The position numbers and the translations under genes are program-made. The notes below the pieces were generated by a model. It saw only the letters and a list, made by a program, of their open reading frames with translations, did no database searches and had not been told where the DNA came from. This document shows positions 45,792 through 55,718 of a stretch of DNA of 64,000 bases, in pieces. Each line of letters starts with the position of its first letter. Positions within the stretch are counted from its first letter, which is position 1. The stretch spans positions 1 through 64,000 of the forward strand of contig MESE01000081.1 in assembly GCA_001770855.1 (NCBI GenBank), read 5' to 3'. The DNA comes from Burkholderiales bacterium RIFCSPLOWO2_02_FULL_57_36 (lineage in GTDB: Bacteria > Pseudomonadota > Gammaproteobacteria > Burkholderiales > Burkholderiaceae_D).

Positions 45792-48700
45792 GCAGACAAG
45801 CCCGCGTTCAGAAGCCGATGGCGAAGCCGGTATTGAAACCGGCCTTGAAACCGGTGAGCGCCGGACTGATGCCACGCCAGGCACACAGCCCGGCTGCGAC
45901 CAATGATGCCCTTGGCCCCGACCGCACGAATTTCCCCAATACCGGCTTGCGGCTGGTTCCCCACAACATCCATGATGACGATGCCGCCCGCGCGCTAGTG
46001 ACCCGATGGCTGGTGCAGGAACTTGCACCGCTGCTCGGTCTCGATCCGAAGAGAATCGAGATCCGTACCGATGCCGAAGCGGAAAGCCGCACCAATGCGC
46101 GCGGCGCCAGCGGCCTGAGCGAGCAGCAGCGGATTTTCCTGCATCCGCAGCGTTTCCAGCCGATGACCGAGCACGGGCGCTACCTGCTCGCGCATGAATT
46201 GGCGCACGCCGCGCAGCGCAGCCTTGCATCGCCAGTCCCCTTGCCGACATTGCATGCACGGCAGGCGGCGGAAGAAGAAGCACATGAAATTGGCACGGCG
46301 TTTTCCACGCATCGCGTGGTGCAGCGGCCACGGCAGGCGTTGCCGCCGTTGGTGCTGGCAGCCGACAGCGATGTGCCGAGCCTGGCTGAATCCGTCCTCA
46401 CCAGCCGCTCACGCGAAATCGCGTTGATCAAGAAATACCTGTCCGGATGGTGGGTCTCGGACGGCGATGTTTTCAACATCATGAAGATCCTCGACAGCGT
46501 CGCATTTCCCGTGGCGCAGGCGATGGTCCAGGCGCTGGAGCGCAAGGAGCGTTACTGGCTGGCGGATAACATCAATCCGCCGCATGTGTATGCGCACCGG
46601 CGCTCGGTGCTGGCGACCTATGGCGCGCTGGACAAGGGGCAGTTCGGCGCGATCGATCTGAAGGTATTCCGCGCGTTGCCGGCGATCGGCTTGACCACGG
46701 AAGAAACTGAAGCCGCGGCCTACACCTTGCGCAACCTGAGCGACGGCGATCGCCAGTCATTGCTGCGCTCCGAAAACGGCCCGGCGATCGCACGGATCAT
46801 TTCCGCGCCGCGTCCGTCCGCCGCGGAACTGGCACGGATGCAGGAAGAAGCGCTGAAAGCGGCAAGGGACGAAGCCAAGCTGGCGGAAGAACGCACCGCG
46901 ATCCTGGCGCACGAAAAGGACGACTCGGCGAAATCGCTGATCGACCAGGTGCGCACGCTGCTGTTGCCGCGCGCCGGCGGCCGGCAGAACCGAATGCCGA
47001 ACGGCGCCGACGCGGTGACTGCACTCGATTTGCTGGGGCAGGCGCGCACCAGTCGGACCCGTTTTCTCTATGTGGCCGAGCGGATGGAGCAGGAAGGGCT
47101 GGTCGACGAACTGTTACGGTTGCTACCGTCCGGTCGTTACTTCGACACCAAGGACCATTCGGAAACGCTGGTGCAACTGGTGCGGTCCAGGTTGTCCTGG
47201 AAGAACGCGCAGCTGATTGAAGACTTGCTGTCCTACGGCTTGTTCGACTGGGCGATCCGCGACTACGAGGCACTGTTCGCCTATCAGTTGATCAAGCTGC
47301 TGCCGCTGACCGAGCAATACCGCTTCCGCCAGCGCGATGCCGGAAAATGGTACCTGCGCCTGCTGGAAAACCTGCCGGACGATGAAGCAAGCGGCAAGCC
47401 CTTGCCCGGCCTGGAAATCCGCAAGGCGGAGACCAAGGAAGAAATCAAAAAACTGAAGTCCGAGGGTATCGCCGTCGATGAAAACGAACTGTTGTTCAAT
47501 GCGTCGCAACTGTATGAAAAGAAATTGCAGGACAAGGGCGCGACGCAAACCCTGCAGGAATTGATTGCCGCGTTCAAGGAAGCGAAAAAAGGCATTTACC
47601 GCGACCATGAAGCGAAAGACCTGTACCGGCGCCTGGTGGCGCTGGGCGGATCGTCGCTCGAACCCGGTCGGGAAACGCCGGGCGACCAGGTATTGCGCGA
47701 AGCAGTGGTGCATGAACTGGACCGGCTCGGCTATATCGACGAACTGTTCGGCCAGTTGCCGGAGTCCTTCCTGTACGCCGAACAAAACCGGGTCAGCACC
47801 GTCAAGATCATGCTCGCGCGCGATCCGGCGCGGGTGCAGGCGCATGCGCGTGAACTGGTCAGCCGCGGCGTCACCGACTGGATGGTCAAGGACCACGAAG
47901 CCTACCTGGCATACATGTGCATCAAGGCGCTGCCGCAGGACGAGCGCGACGGCTTCATCGCGCATCACGCGGAATTGTGGGAGCGCATCCAGGCCGAGAT
48001 GAGCAAGTCGCAGCGCCAGTCGCGCGACCTGAATCTGTACATCGGCGACAAGGCCGGCATCGACCGCGCGTCGGTACTGGGTCAGCTCGCCGAATCCGCG
48101 ACCTGGACCGAGGCCAAGCTGTTGCTGCTGGACGGTCTGGTGCGCATGGCGATCGCGATGACCGAGCACCGCTTCGCGTTCGAGCGCTCGAAGGAATTCA
48201 ACGCAGTCGGCAGCAAGGCCTTGCAGCCGCTGGTGGAAAAATACCGTTTGTGGAATCCGGCGGCCAATCGTGCCGATTACAAACCGGAATTGTTGAAAGG
48301 CACCCGCTGGCACGAAGAAGGCATATTCGCCAGCCTGAAAACGCTGTGGCACGGCCTGGTCCTGCTGTGGAACCTCGACGTCCTGTTCATCGACCACAAG
48401 ATCGGCGCCAGGGTCGATCTGGAAGACGTGCAGGATTTCATGGGCGGCGACCTGAAGGGCGCGCATCTGGCCAAGCCGGCCAAGAAAGGCACAGGCAAGG
48501 CGAACCATCCCGATGCCAACAAGGTCATGCTGCTGCTCGGCAGGGATGGCAAATCGGCGGAGGTGATACTACCCGAACTGTTGATCGATTCGACCAATAT
48601 CCAGCTGGCTGGCTCCACGCTGCAATCCGGCCCGGTGACGTTGAAGAACCTGCATCTGCACGCCGCCTACGACTCGGAAGACCTGGGGCAGCCGGCCCAG

Positions 48701-51700
48701 GCGCATGTCGAGATGGACTCGCTGGAAGCCAGCGACCTGCTGCTGGCCAAGAGCGCCAGCATGATCACGGTGAGCAAGCTGATGTTGCAAACCCTGCGGC
48801 TGGCGGCGGGGACCGTCGATACCGTCACCGGCGGCAACAAGGGCGAGCGCAAGGGACGTTATGTGCCGTTCCCGCTGCTGGTGATTCCGTTGCTGGCGCT
48901 GTTCATGCTGCTGGCGTTGCCGGTGTATCTGTACAAGAAAATCGCCGGCTTGTTCAGCCAGGGTCTGGAGTCTGGAACCAAGGAACAGTTCGGCGCCGAT
49001 ATCGCGCAGCGCACCAAGGCGATCGATTTTTCGTTCAGCAGCTTGAGCGTCGATGGCCTGACAACCAGCGGCGGCCAGCATATCGCCAAGGTCGGCATCA
49101 CCGATTTTGCGGTACGCGTCGGACTGAACAAGGCAACCCGCCTGCGCGCCGAACAGGCATCGCTCGACCAGCGGCTGGCGCAGTTGCAAGGCAAGCCGGC
49201 GGCAAAGGAAGCGGTTGCCAAGTTGACCGAGCGCAAGGCCGCGGTCGATGCCGAACTGGCGCAGGCGGAGAAAGACGAGCAGGAATATCTGCGGATCAAG
49301 AAGCAGATTTTGAAAGGCGGACTGACGCCGGATCAGCAGGATGCATTGCAAAAGCGGCTGGATGCATTGAAGTTCGAGGAAAAGGGCGCGGCCTTCATCG
49401 ATATCGGTTCGGTCGAGGCGTCCGGCATTTCCGGTACCGTTACCAGCAAGGAGCCGATCCGCCTGACCGGCATCCACGGCGAAGGCGGCGGCGCGGCATT
49501 GACCGACCTGTTCGCACTGCCGACCGCGACCGACAAGGAATTGTCGCGCCGCTCCGGCGCCGGCGAGCGGCCGGATGCGCCGTTGGCGGACAAACAGGAA
49601 GGCAAGGTATCGATCGAGCTGGGCGATGTGCATACCGGCGAGGTCGCATTCGGCGGCGGGGTCCGCACGGTTGCCGATATCGATAAAAAACTGGCGGAAC
49701 TTGAACCGGTGAAGAAGGTGCCGGAAATCGTGCCTCTGTATGAAAGCCTGCAATTGCTGCGCCCCAAGGCCGAGCGCTATGAATTGATGGTGCGGCATGG
49801 CCTGTCTGCGCTGACGCCGACGCAATTGGACGAGTTCCGCGAACTGCGCCGCGTGCTGACCGCGCAAGCGGATTTGATCGTCAAGTCGATCGATATCACG
49901 CGCTTGACGCTGGATGTGAATGCGGCCGACGGCCGGGTCGATGTCGGTGCCGCGTCGGCGCGCATCGCCGGCATCCAGTTGCCCGCCAAGGGTATCGAAA
50001 TCGATGAGGTGATCGCGCGCGGGCTGGGTGTCGGCGCGCTGCCGGCGGGCGGGCTACTCAACTGGCAGGACTGGAAGAAAAATATAAAAGATGCCGACGG
50101 CAAGGTCGATCTGCTGCAGGCAACCGGCGTGCGCAGCAAATACCACGGCCTGCTGTTCGAGAAAGCCACGCTGACCGGACCCTATGCCAAAGTGAAGGAC
50201 CGCGGCGATGTGCTCGAGGCGGGGCTGGAGAAGATGACGGTCGAAGGCATCGGCATTGCGCCGCGCATCGGCTTGCTGCGCCAGCGCCTGGCCGGGCTGG
50301 AAGAAAAGGCCAAGGTCGTGCCGAAACCGGACAAGGCCAAGCTCGATGCCGAGATCGCTGCGTTGCGCAGCAAGATTACCGAACTGCAGGGGCTGTCGGA
50401 CGCGCGGGTGGCCGCCTATCTGCAACTCGAAAAAGCCAGGACACCGGAAGAGATTCGTGCGGCCAAGCAAGCGGTGGCCGAATCCGATCTGACCATCATC
50501 ATGGGTCTTGCCGAATACGGCGCATCGCGTATCGAGCTGGAGGATTTCGGTGCGCGTGTGAGTGGCGCCGGCGATGTGCTCGGCTCCGGTTTCGACGTGG
50601 ACCGCATCCTCAAGCGCGGTGTGCGCATCGAAGGCACCGGACCCGACAAGCGGCTGCTGCGCCGCTTCGCGGTAACCGGCGCGCACGTCCGTGAAAGCAC
50701 GACGGACACCAGCGTGACCGGCGGCGGCAACTTCGAACTCGGCGAAGTCAAGACCGATATCCATGTAAAACGCAGCGGCGATTCGGTCTTCATTGACCTC
50801 GATCAAATCAATATCGCCTCGTTCTCCTTGTCGGAGATGCTGCTGACCGCAGATGAGGGCGGCGTCGGCATGCAAATCGGTTCTTCCGGCACCAGCAGTA
50901 TCGAAGGCGTGAAGCTGACCGGCAAGCTGCGCATGGACAAACGCGCCGACGTGAAAGGCGAGGGCAAGTTCCCGTCCGATTTCCGTGTTGCGCATGCGGA
51001 CGTCAGCGATTTTCGTATCGACAAAGTCAGTGCCAACGGTCTGGTATACCGCAGCATCCCGGACAAGATCGAAGTGGCGGTCAAGTCCGGCTCGATCGGC
51101 GGCATCTGGGCCAAGGGAATTCAGATCGACTTCCCTGAAACCAAGGATGGCAAATTGAGTGTGCTGGGTTCGGCCGGCATCGACACCATCAGCGATGTCG
51201 ATGTCGCCGGTTCGCTGGTCGGCGGCTGGGAACTGGAGCGCGGCAGGATCAACGGCACCGGCCTGCAAGTGGACTTTTTACAGGAAGGCGAGATTGTCGC
51301 GACTGTCGGCGACCTGAGCGCAACGTCCGTATCGCTGCGCGGTCCCGACGGCTGGGCGCGTTTTTCGTTGAGGCACTTGTCGGGCACGGTCGGGGTCAAG
51401 GACGGCGTCTATACCTTGCGCCAGGTACGGCTCGGCAGCTTCGAAGTACCGGCCATCAACTGGCGTGCCGGTACCAAACATATCGAAGCCGACAAGATGG
51501 CAAAGATCGTCGATCTGCGCGTCAGCGGCAAGGTCGTCACGCGCAAGGAACCGCCCAAGCCGGGCGAGAAAAAAGCAGACGGCACGCCGGCCGATCCGAA
51601 AACGGTGGTGAGTTCGGTCAGCGTATCGGACCTGTTCATCGGCTCGATCCTGGCCGACCACCTGATTTATCGCGACGGCGACGACCGCGTCGAAATAGGT

Positions 51701-53893
51701 GTGCCCGACAAGGACCTGCCGCAAGAAATGAAAGGATTCAAGCCGCTGTATATCAGCAATGTCAGCATCAAGGATCTGGAGTGGGATGAGAAGAAAGGAT
51801 TGGGCGGCAAGGACCTGAAATTGGATGTGAAGACCTTCGAAGCATCGGCGGTGTACTCGAATATCAAGGACGGCATGAGCGCAGGCTTCGCGCTCAAGGG
51901 CGTCGATATGGGTCTGACCTTCGTCGGACCTAACTTTATTGTTGGCAATACCGGTGTCATCGAAAAGACTGGCGGTTTCTACAAAGGCAAGGGTATCGAT
52001 ACCACCTTCAAGACCGGCGAGATCATCGGCAACTTTACCATCGAGGAAAACGCGGTCATCCTGAACTCGCTGGACGTGGACCAGGTCGTGTTCGGCCACA
52101 CCACCTATACCGGCGACGACGGCAAGAAAGTCGAACTGGGCGGCGCCGGCATCGGCCATATCTTGATCGGCTACGTGAACGTCGAACTGGAGCCGGCAAA
52201 GGACGACAAGGGCCGGGACACCAAGAAAATCAAGAAGATCAGCGTCGATGAAATCGTGCTGACCGATGTCCATGCCGACAACTTCACCTACACCGGCAAA
52301 TCGGTCAGCCTGAACGAGAAAAAGGAAGAGGTCACCAAGGACATCACGCTGTCCGCTCACAAGGCGTGGATCGACCGTTTCACCATCACCGGCGTCGAGC
52401 ATGACATCGCGAAGAAGCTGACCACGCTGTCGGCCAAGATCGACAACCGCAACGAGAAAAAACCGGCATTCGGCATCGACAGCCTGTATGCGCGCATCGC
52501 CACGCATGTCGGCAGCAAGGAAACGGTGATGGAAATGGCGGCGGATGTGCAGGGCAGCGCAATCACCGGCGACAACATTTCATTCCAGAGCATCCCGCTC
52601 GGCAAGGCGCTCGGCGCCGGCGGCAAATATGAACCGGTCGCGCGCACCGCAATCGGCGGCAAGTTCCGGCTCGACCGGCTGGCGCTGCTGCATCCCGAAG
52701 TGCTGCTGACCGATGAAAAGGGACGCAAGACAGCATTCAAGACCTATGGCACCGACGCCAACAAGGGCAAAGTCGTGATCACCGGCATCAAGCCGGTGCT
52801 GTACCCGAACGGCACGATGGTGGTGCCGATCGAATCGATACGGGTCGACAATTTCCTGATCGAAAAATCCGGCATGCGGGTCACGGTGCCGCTGGTGGAG
52901 CTCAAGGACTTCGCGGCGGCATTGAAAGGCATGGGCAGCGATGAAGGCATCCAGCTGCTGGCGGCGAAAGCGAAGGAATTGTCGTTCAAGGACTTGCACA
53001 TGGACATGAAGATCGACCGGTCTGCATCCGGCGATGACAGCGGCGAGAGCGATGAAGCGTCCGTACCGGGTCCGAAATTCTTTGCCGAACCGGTCGGCGA
53101 AATGAGCGGCAAACTTGAAGTGGAACCGCAACTGGGCTATGGGCCTGTCCCGGATCCGAATCTCTATCTGCCGATCCGCAATGGCAGGGTGAATTTCGAA
53201 GATGTCTATCCGTACGCCGTCAATCTGCGCGACGGGAAAATCACCCTCGGCAATTTCGGGATCAACATCCCGGTGAAAGACATCCCGAAAACGCCCGGCA
53301 TGCATCCCGAGCAAGGAAAGTATGGCGTCATCGATTTCCGCGAAATGATCGAAGGCATCATGAACAAGCCGAAGGCGCCCAAGGACCCGACTGCCAAGCC
53401 GGAGCCGCCAGCCGATCTGTCGGGCTTGAATAACCTGCAGTTCGAAGGCCATTTGAAACTCGGCCGGGGCAAGATCGGTTTCGACACCAATAAAAGCGGC
53501 AAGCCGGACGAGGGCGACTTATACGCCGAACTGGAAGATGAAAAGGCGGGAGACAACACACTCAGATTCCCGTGGCGGACCGTCGGCAGGGATGTCGAAG
53601 TCAACATCACGCGGCTGCGCGCCAAACGGCTGGCGATCCCCGGCGGCAAGGAGTACCCGGCCGGCAAAACCGGTGAAGCAACAGTGACCGGGATCAAGAT
53701 TAATGTGATCGGTCTGGCCAGGATGGAATTCACGATCAAGGTGCGTGTCAAGGAAGGCAAGATCGTGGGTATCGAATTCGGCGATGTGTCGGTGTTCGAC
53801 CAGGACGTCGCCGGCGACTATCCGAAAGTGCAGGCGCAGCCGGCGCCGACTTTGAAAGAAGTGAACCCGAAAGGTGAGGAGGGCAAGCCATGA
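45788..53893 (+). CDS. Giant DUF4157 (eCIS-core) protein with long beta-rich repeat region
   Basis: A 2701-residue protein. Residues ~55-170 form a DUF4157 domain with the zinc-like motif HELAHAAQ (136-143), a hallmark of injection-system cargo. Residues ~170-1000 are mainly helical and include an internal duplication (~425-530 and ~635-740). Residues ~1027-1052 are a hydrophobic stretch (PFPLLVIPLLALFMLLALPV). Coiled coils follow at ~1115-1165 and ~1500-1545. The rest is a long series of beta strands with short loops (for example SVDEIVLTDVHADNFTYTG, and VPIESIRVDNFLIEKSGMR), resembling AsmA/repeating-beta-groove proteins; that is my reading of the pattern. It could be cargo or a structural part. 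Both ends overlap neighbours by ATGA. Confidence 0.75.
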   Translation: MSRQARVQKPMAKPVLKPALKPVSAGLMPRQAHSPAATNDALGPDRTNFPNTGLRLVPHNIHDDDAARALVTRWLVQELAPLLGLDPKRIEIRTDAEAESRTNARGASGLSEQQRIFLHPQRFQPMTEHGRYLLAHELAHAAQRSLASPVPLPTLHARQAAEEEAHEIGTAFSTHRVVQRPRQALPPLVLAADSDVPSLAESVLTSRSREIALIKKYLSGWWVSDGDVFNIMKILDSVAFPVAQAMVQALERKERYWLADNINPPHVYAHRRSVLATYGALDKGQFGAIDLKVFRALPAIGLTTEETEAAAYTLRNLSDGDRQSLLRSENGPAIARIISAPRPSAAELARMQEEALKAARDEAKLAEERTAILAHEKDDSAKSLIDQVRTLLLPRAGGRQNRMPNGADAVTALDLLGQARTSRTRFLYVAERMEQEGLVDELLRLLPSGRYFDTKDHSETLVQLVRSRLSWKNAQLIEDLLSYGLFDWAIRDYEALFAYQLIKLLPLTEQYRFRQRDAGKWYLRLLENLPDDEASGKPLPGLEIRKAETKEEIKKLKSEGIAVDENELLFNASQLYEKKLQDKGATQTLQELIAAFKEAKKGIYRDHEAKDLYRRLVALGGSSLEPGRETPGDQVLREAVVHELDRLGYIDELFGQLPESFLYAEQNRVSTVKIMLARDPARVQAHARELVSRGVTDWMVKDHEAYLAYMCIKALPQDERDGFIAHHAELWERIQAEMSKSQRQSRDLNLYIGDKAGIDRASVLGQLAESATWTEAKLLLLDGLVRMAIAMTEHRFAFERSKEFNAVGSKALQPLVEKYRLWNPAANRADYKPELLKGTRWHEEGIFASLKTLWHGLVLLWNLDVLFIDHKIGARVDLEDVQDFMGGDLKGAHLAKPAKKGTGKANHPDANKVMLLLGRDGKSAEVILPELLIDSTNIQLAGSTLQSGPVTLKNLHLHAAYDSEDLGQPAQAHVEMDSLEASDLLLAKSASMITVSKLMLQTLRLAAGTVDTVTGGNKGERKGRYVPFPLLVIPLLALFMLLALPVYLYKKIAGLFSQGLESGTKEQFGADIAQRTKAIDFSFSSLSVDGLTTSGGQHIAKVGITDFAVRVGLNKATRLRAEQASLDQRLAQLQGKPAAKEAVAKLTERKAAVDAELAQAEKDEQEYLRIKKQILKGGLTPDQQDALQKRLDALKFEEKGAAFIDIGSVEASGISGTVTSKEPIRLTGIHGEGGGAALTDLFALPTATDKELSRRSGAGERPDAPLADKQEGKVSIELGDVHTGEVAFGGGVRTVADIDKKLAELEPVKKVPEIVPLYESLQLLRPKAERYELMVRHGLSALTPTQLDEFRELRRVLTAQADLIVKSIDITRLTLDVNAADGRVDVGAASARIAGIQLPAKGIEIDEVIARGLGVGALPAGGLLNWQDWKKNIKDADGKVDLLQATGVRSKYHGLLFEKATLTGPYAKVKDRGDVLEAGLEKMTVEGIGIAPRIGLLRQRLAGLEEKAKVVPKPDKAKLDAEIAALRSKITELQGLSDARVAAYLQLEKARTPEEIRAAKQAVAESDLTIIMGLAEYGASRIELEDFGARVSGAGDVLGSGFDVDRILKRGVRIEGTGPDKRLLRRFAVTGAHVRESTTDTSVTGGGNFELGEVKTDIHVKRSGDSVFIDLDQINIASFSLSEMLLTADEGGVGMQIGSSGTSSIEGVKLTGKLRMDKRADVKGEGKFPSDFRVAHADVSDFRIDKVSANGLVYRSIPDKIEVAVKSGSIGGIWAKGIQIDFPETKDGKLSVLGSAGIDTISDVDVAGSLVGGWELERGRINGTGLQVDFLQEGEIVATVGDLSATSVSLRGPDGWARFSLRHLSGTVGVKDGVYTLRQVRLGSFEVPAINWRAGTKHIEADKMAKIVDLRVSGKVVTRKEPPKPGEKKADGTPADPKTVVSSVSVSDLFIGSILADHLIYRDGDDRVEIGVPDKDLPQEMKGFKPLYISNVSIKDLEWDEKKGLGGKDLKLDVKTFEASAVYSNIKDGMSAGFALKGVDMGLTFVGPNFIVGNTGVIEKTGGFYKGKGIDTTFKTGEIIGNFTIEENAVILNSLDVDQVVFGHTTYTGDDGKKVELGGAGIGHILIGYVNVELEPAKDDKGRDTKKIKKISVDEIVLTDVHADNFTYTGKSVSLNEKKEEVTKDITLSAHKAWIDRFTITGVEHDIAKKLTTLSAKIDNRNEKKPAFGIDSLYARIATHVGSKETVMEMAADVQGSAITGDNISFQSIPLGKALGAGGKYEPVARTAIGGKFRLDRLALLHPEVLLTDEKGRKTAFKTYGTDANKGKVVITGIKPVLYPNGTMVVPIESIRVDNFLIEKSGMRVTVPLVELKDFAAALKGMGSDEGIQLLAAKAKELSFKDLHMDMKIDRSASGDDSGESDEASVPGPKFFAEPVGEMSGKLEVEPQLGYGPVPDPNLYLPIRNGRVNFEDVYPYAVNLRDGKITLGNFGINIPVKDIPKTPGMHPEQGKYGVIDFREMIEGIMNKPKAPKDPTAKPEPPADLSGLNNLQFEGHLKLGRGKIGFDTNKSGKPDEGDLYAELEDEKAGDNTLRFPWRTVGRDVEVNITRLRAKRLAIPGGKEYPAGKTGEATVTGIKINVIGLARMEFTIKVRVKEGKIVGIEFGDVSVFDQDVAGDYPKVQAQPAPTLKEVNPKGEEGKP

Positions 53894-54882
53894 ACCACAG
53901 CAGGCCGATCGTCCAGGTTGCGCGCGGCACGCCGACAGCAGGCACCTTGCTGGCGCCGCCGCGCAGCATGCCGTTGCCGCCCGCGGAGCGCGTGTTTTTC
54001 GAAAGCATGTTGAAACATGATTTCAGCCGTGTGCGTGTGCATACCGGCGAGGGCGCCGCAGCAGCAGCGTCGGCGTTGCAGGCAAAAGCATTCACCGAGG
54101 GCAGCGATATTGCGTTCGCGGCAGGACGCTATCGGCCCGATACGCCGCATGGCCGACAGCTCCTGGCGCACGAGCTGGTGCACGTTGCGCAGCAGAGCCG
54201 GGGCGGCGCATCGTCCGGTTCGGAGACGCGCGCCGCGCAGGCGGCACAACGCGCAGCGCACGGCGAAGCGGTATCGCCGCAGGCGCAAGGCGGCGCAGAG
54301 CAGGGCGTGCAATGCGACGACGATGAGAAAAAAAAGCCGGACGAGGTACCTGTGGTATCGCCGCAGGGCGGCACCGTTCATTTACCGACCTTCGGCCGTA
54401 AAAGAAAATCTCCGTTCGGCGGCGAGTCGCTGACGCCGCCGTTCGGATTCGAGTCCTCGACATTGCTGCAGCCGTCGCAGACAGTGCCGCCGCTGGACCT
54501 GCAATTGTTCCCGCCGGTTAAACCGCCGTATCACCTGATGCTCAATGCCGACATTCTTGCGCCGTTTTCGCAATACGGCACCACGCCCGGCGTCGCCGGC
54601 ATGGATATCCGGGGCGACTGGGCCAGTGCGTACGTGATGTTCCGGCGCTATATGCCGGAAGGTCTGGCCGCGACATCGGCCAACACGTTTCTCGCGTCGG
54701 CCTACAAATCGTCGTTCGCGTTCAATCAGCCCGATATTTTTGACAAGTCCAATCTCGATTTCAAGACCATGTACCCGAAAGACAAGAGCACGCCGATCAT
54801 CCCGCTCCTGTCGTCGAGTTCATTGACGACGATCTACGAGATGATCACCAAGAAGAAAAATACCAACGCCTTTTATTTCTAG
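53890..54882 (+). CDS. DUF4157 (eCIS-core) protein, candidate cargo
   Basis: A 330-residue protein with a textbook DUF4157 domain: DFSRVRVHTGEGAAAAASAL, then ALQAKAFTEGSDIAFAAGRY, and HELVHVAQQ (94-102) with the HExxH zinc-like motif. A low-complexity linker follows (~115-190), then a C-terminal part of about 140 residues (PPYHLMLNADILAPFSQYGT, WASAYVMFRRYMPEG) with no recognised toxin signature. DUF4157 proteins are common in extracellular injection loci and are thought to be effectors or to be loaded into the particle. It is coupled to the giant gene and to the tube-adaptor gene (2-base gap). Confidence 0.85.
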   Translation: MNHSRPIVQVARGTPTAGTLLAPPRSMPLPPAERVFFESMLKHDFSRVRVHTGEGAAAAASALQAKAFTEGSDIAFAAGRYRPDTPHGRQLLAHELVHVAQQSRGGASSGSETRAAQAAQRAAHGEAVSPQAQGGAEQGVQCDDDEKKKPDEVPVVSPQGGTVHLPTFGRKRKSPFGGESLTPPFGFESSTLLQPSQTVPPLDLQLFPPVKPPYHLMLNADILAPFSQYGTTPGVAGMDIRGDWASAYVMFRRYMPEGLAATSANTFLASAYKSSFAFNQPDIFDKSNLDFKTMYPKDKSTPIIPLLSSSSLTTIYEMITKKKNTNAFYF

Positions 54883-54884
54883 CC

Positions 54885-55538
54885 ATGACTTCATTCCCCG
54901 GTTCTCCTCAGTTATTGCGCGGCGGTCTGGTCCTGATCGACAACGAGACCGCGGCGGTGCTGCGCATCATCGCGCTGCAGTACAACCCGGACACGCTGAC
55001 GCGCAGCTTCCAGATCAAGGGCGTCAGCGCCGAAAGCGGCGACCACCTCGAAGCGCTGCGGCTGAAAGGACCGCCGGTGGAAACCATCAAGCTCGAAGCC
55101 GAGATCGATGCCACCGACCAGTTGGCCGACGGCGACCCGCAGACCACGCAGATGGGGATTCATCCGCAGCTTGCAGTGTTGGAAACCATTGTCTATCCGA
55201 GCAGCAGCCGCTTGTTCGCCAACCGCAGCCAGGCATCGTCGGGTTCGCTCGAAATCGCGCCGATGCAGGGACCGCTGACGCTGTTCATCTTCGGCCCGAA
55301 ACGCATCCTGCCGGTGCGGATCCAGGAATTCAGCGTGACCGAAGAAGCATTCGACACTTCGCTCAATCCGATCCGCGCCAAGGTCAGCCTCGGGCTGCGC
55401 GTGCTGACGGTGGACGACCTGGGTTTCGATGCGCGCGGCGGCGGCTTGTTCATGACTTATCTGCAGGCGAAGGAGCAGCTCGCGGCACAGAACAGGGCCG
55501 GCGAGTTCGGCGCATTCGGCATCACCGGCATCCCGTAA
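54885..55538 (+). CDS. Tube-adaptor protein of the baseplate (Afp7 N-terminal-like)
   Basis: A 217-residue protein with the CIS-tube pattern: LIDNETAAVLRIIALQYNPD, LTRSFQ, DQLADGDPQTTQMGIHPQLA, LFIFGPKRILPVRIQEFSVT and TSLNPIRAKVSLGLRVLTVD. These proteins connect the hub to the first ring of the inner tube. In Afp7 a LysM domain is fused; here the LysM protein is a separate gene further on. It is followed by repeat element R2. Confidence 0.85.
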   Translation: MTSFPGSPQLLRGGLVLIDNETAAVLRIIALQYNPDTLTRSFQIKGVSAESGDHLEALRLKGPPVETIKLEAEIDATDQLADGDPQTTQMGIHPQLAVLETIVYPSSSRLFANRSQASSGSLEIAPMQGPLTLFIFGPKRILPVRIQEFSVTEEAFDTSLNPIRAKVSLGLRVLTVDDLGFDARGGGLFMTYLQAKEQLAAQNRAGEFGAFGITGIP

Positions 55539-55593
55539 GGAGCACCTACTGAGCTTTTGGAAAATAAATGACAACGTCACGTATTGATGCGTT

Positions 55594-55690
55594 CGACCCC
55601 CACCCTAGCCCTCCCCCTGCCCGGGGGAGGGAACTTAGCCCCTTCCCCCTTGCAGGGGGAAGGTTGGGATGGGGGTAGTGCGTGTCAAAC
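55594..55690 (+). repeat. Palindromic intergenic repeat element R2
   Basis: GC-rich element with two hairpins: CCCTCCCCC / GGGGGAGGG (55609-55631) and CCTTCCCCC / GGGGGAAGG (55641-55663). It is related to R1 and R3 in design and ends with GGGTAGTGCG, the reverse complement of a sequence at the R1 start (CGCACTACCC), so it is partly inverted relative to R1. The next gene has the leader CTCAATAGGAGTAC, as after R1. Confidence 0.75.
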
Positions 55691-55718
55691 ATCTACTAAA
55701 TTCTCAATAGGAGTACAC

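Noticed and set aside
47123-49867. Two long minus-strand frames (461 and 432 residues)
   Set aside because: Both lie opposite the giant DUF4157 gene and mirror its codon pattern.
45788-53893. Giant protein as the tape measure
   Set aside because: Tape measures are mostly helical; here more than half is beta-rich with a DUF4157 head. Not excluded, but less likely.
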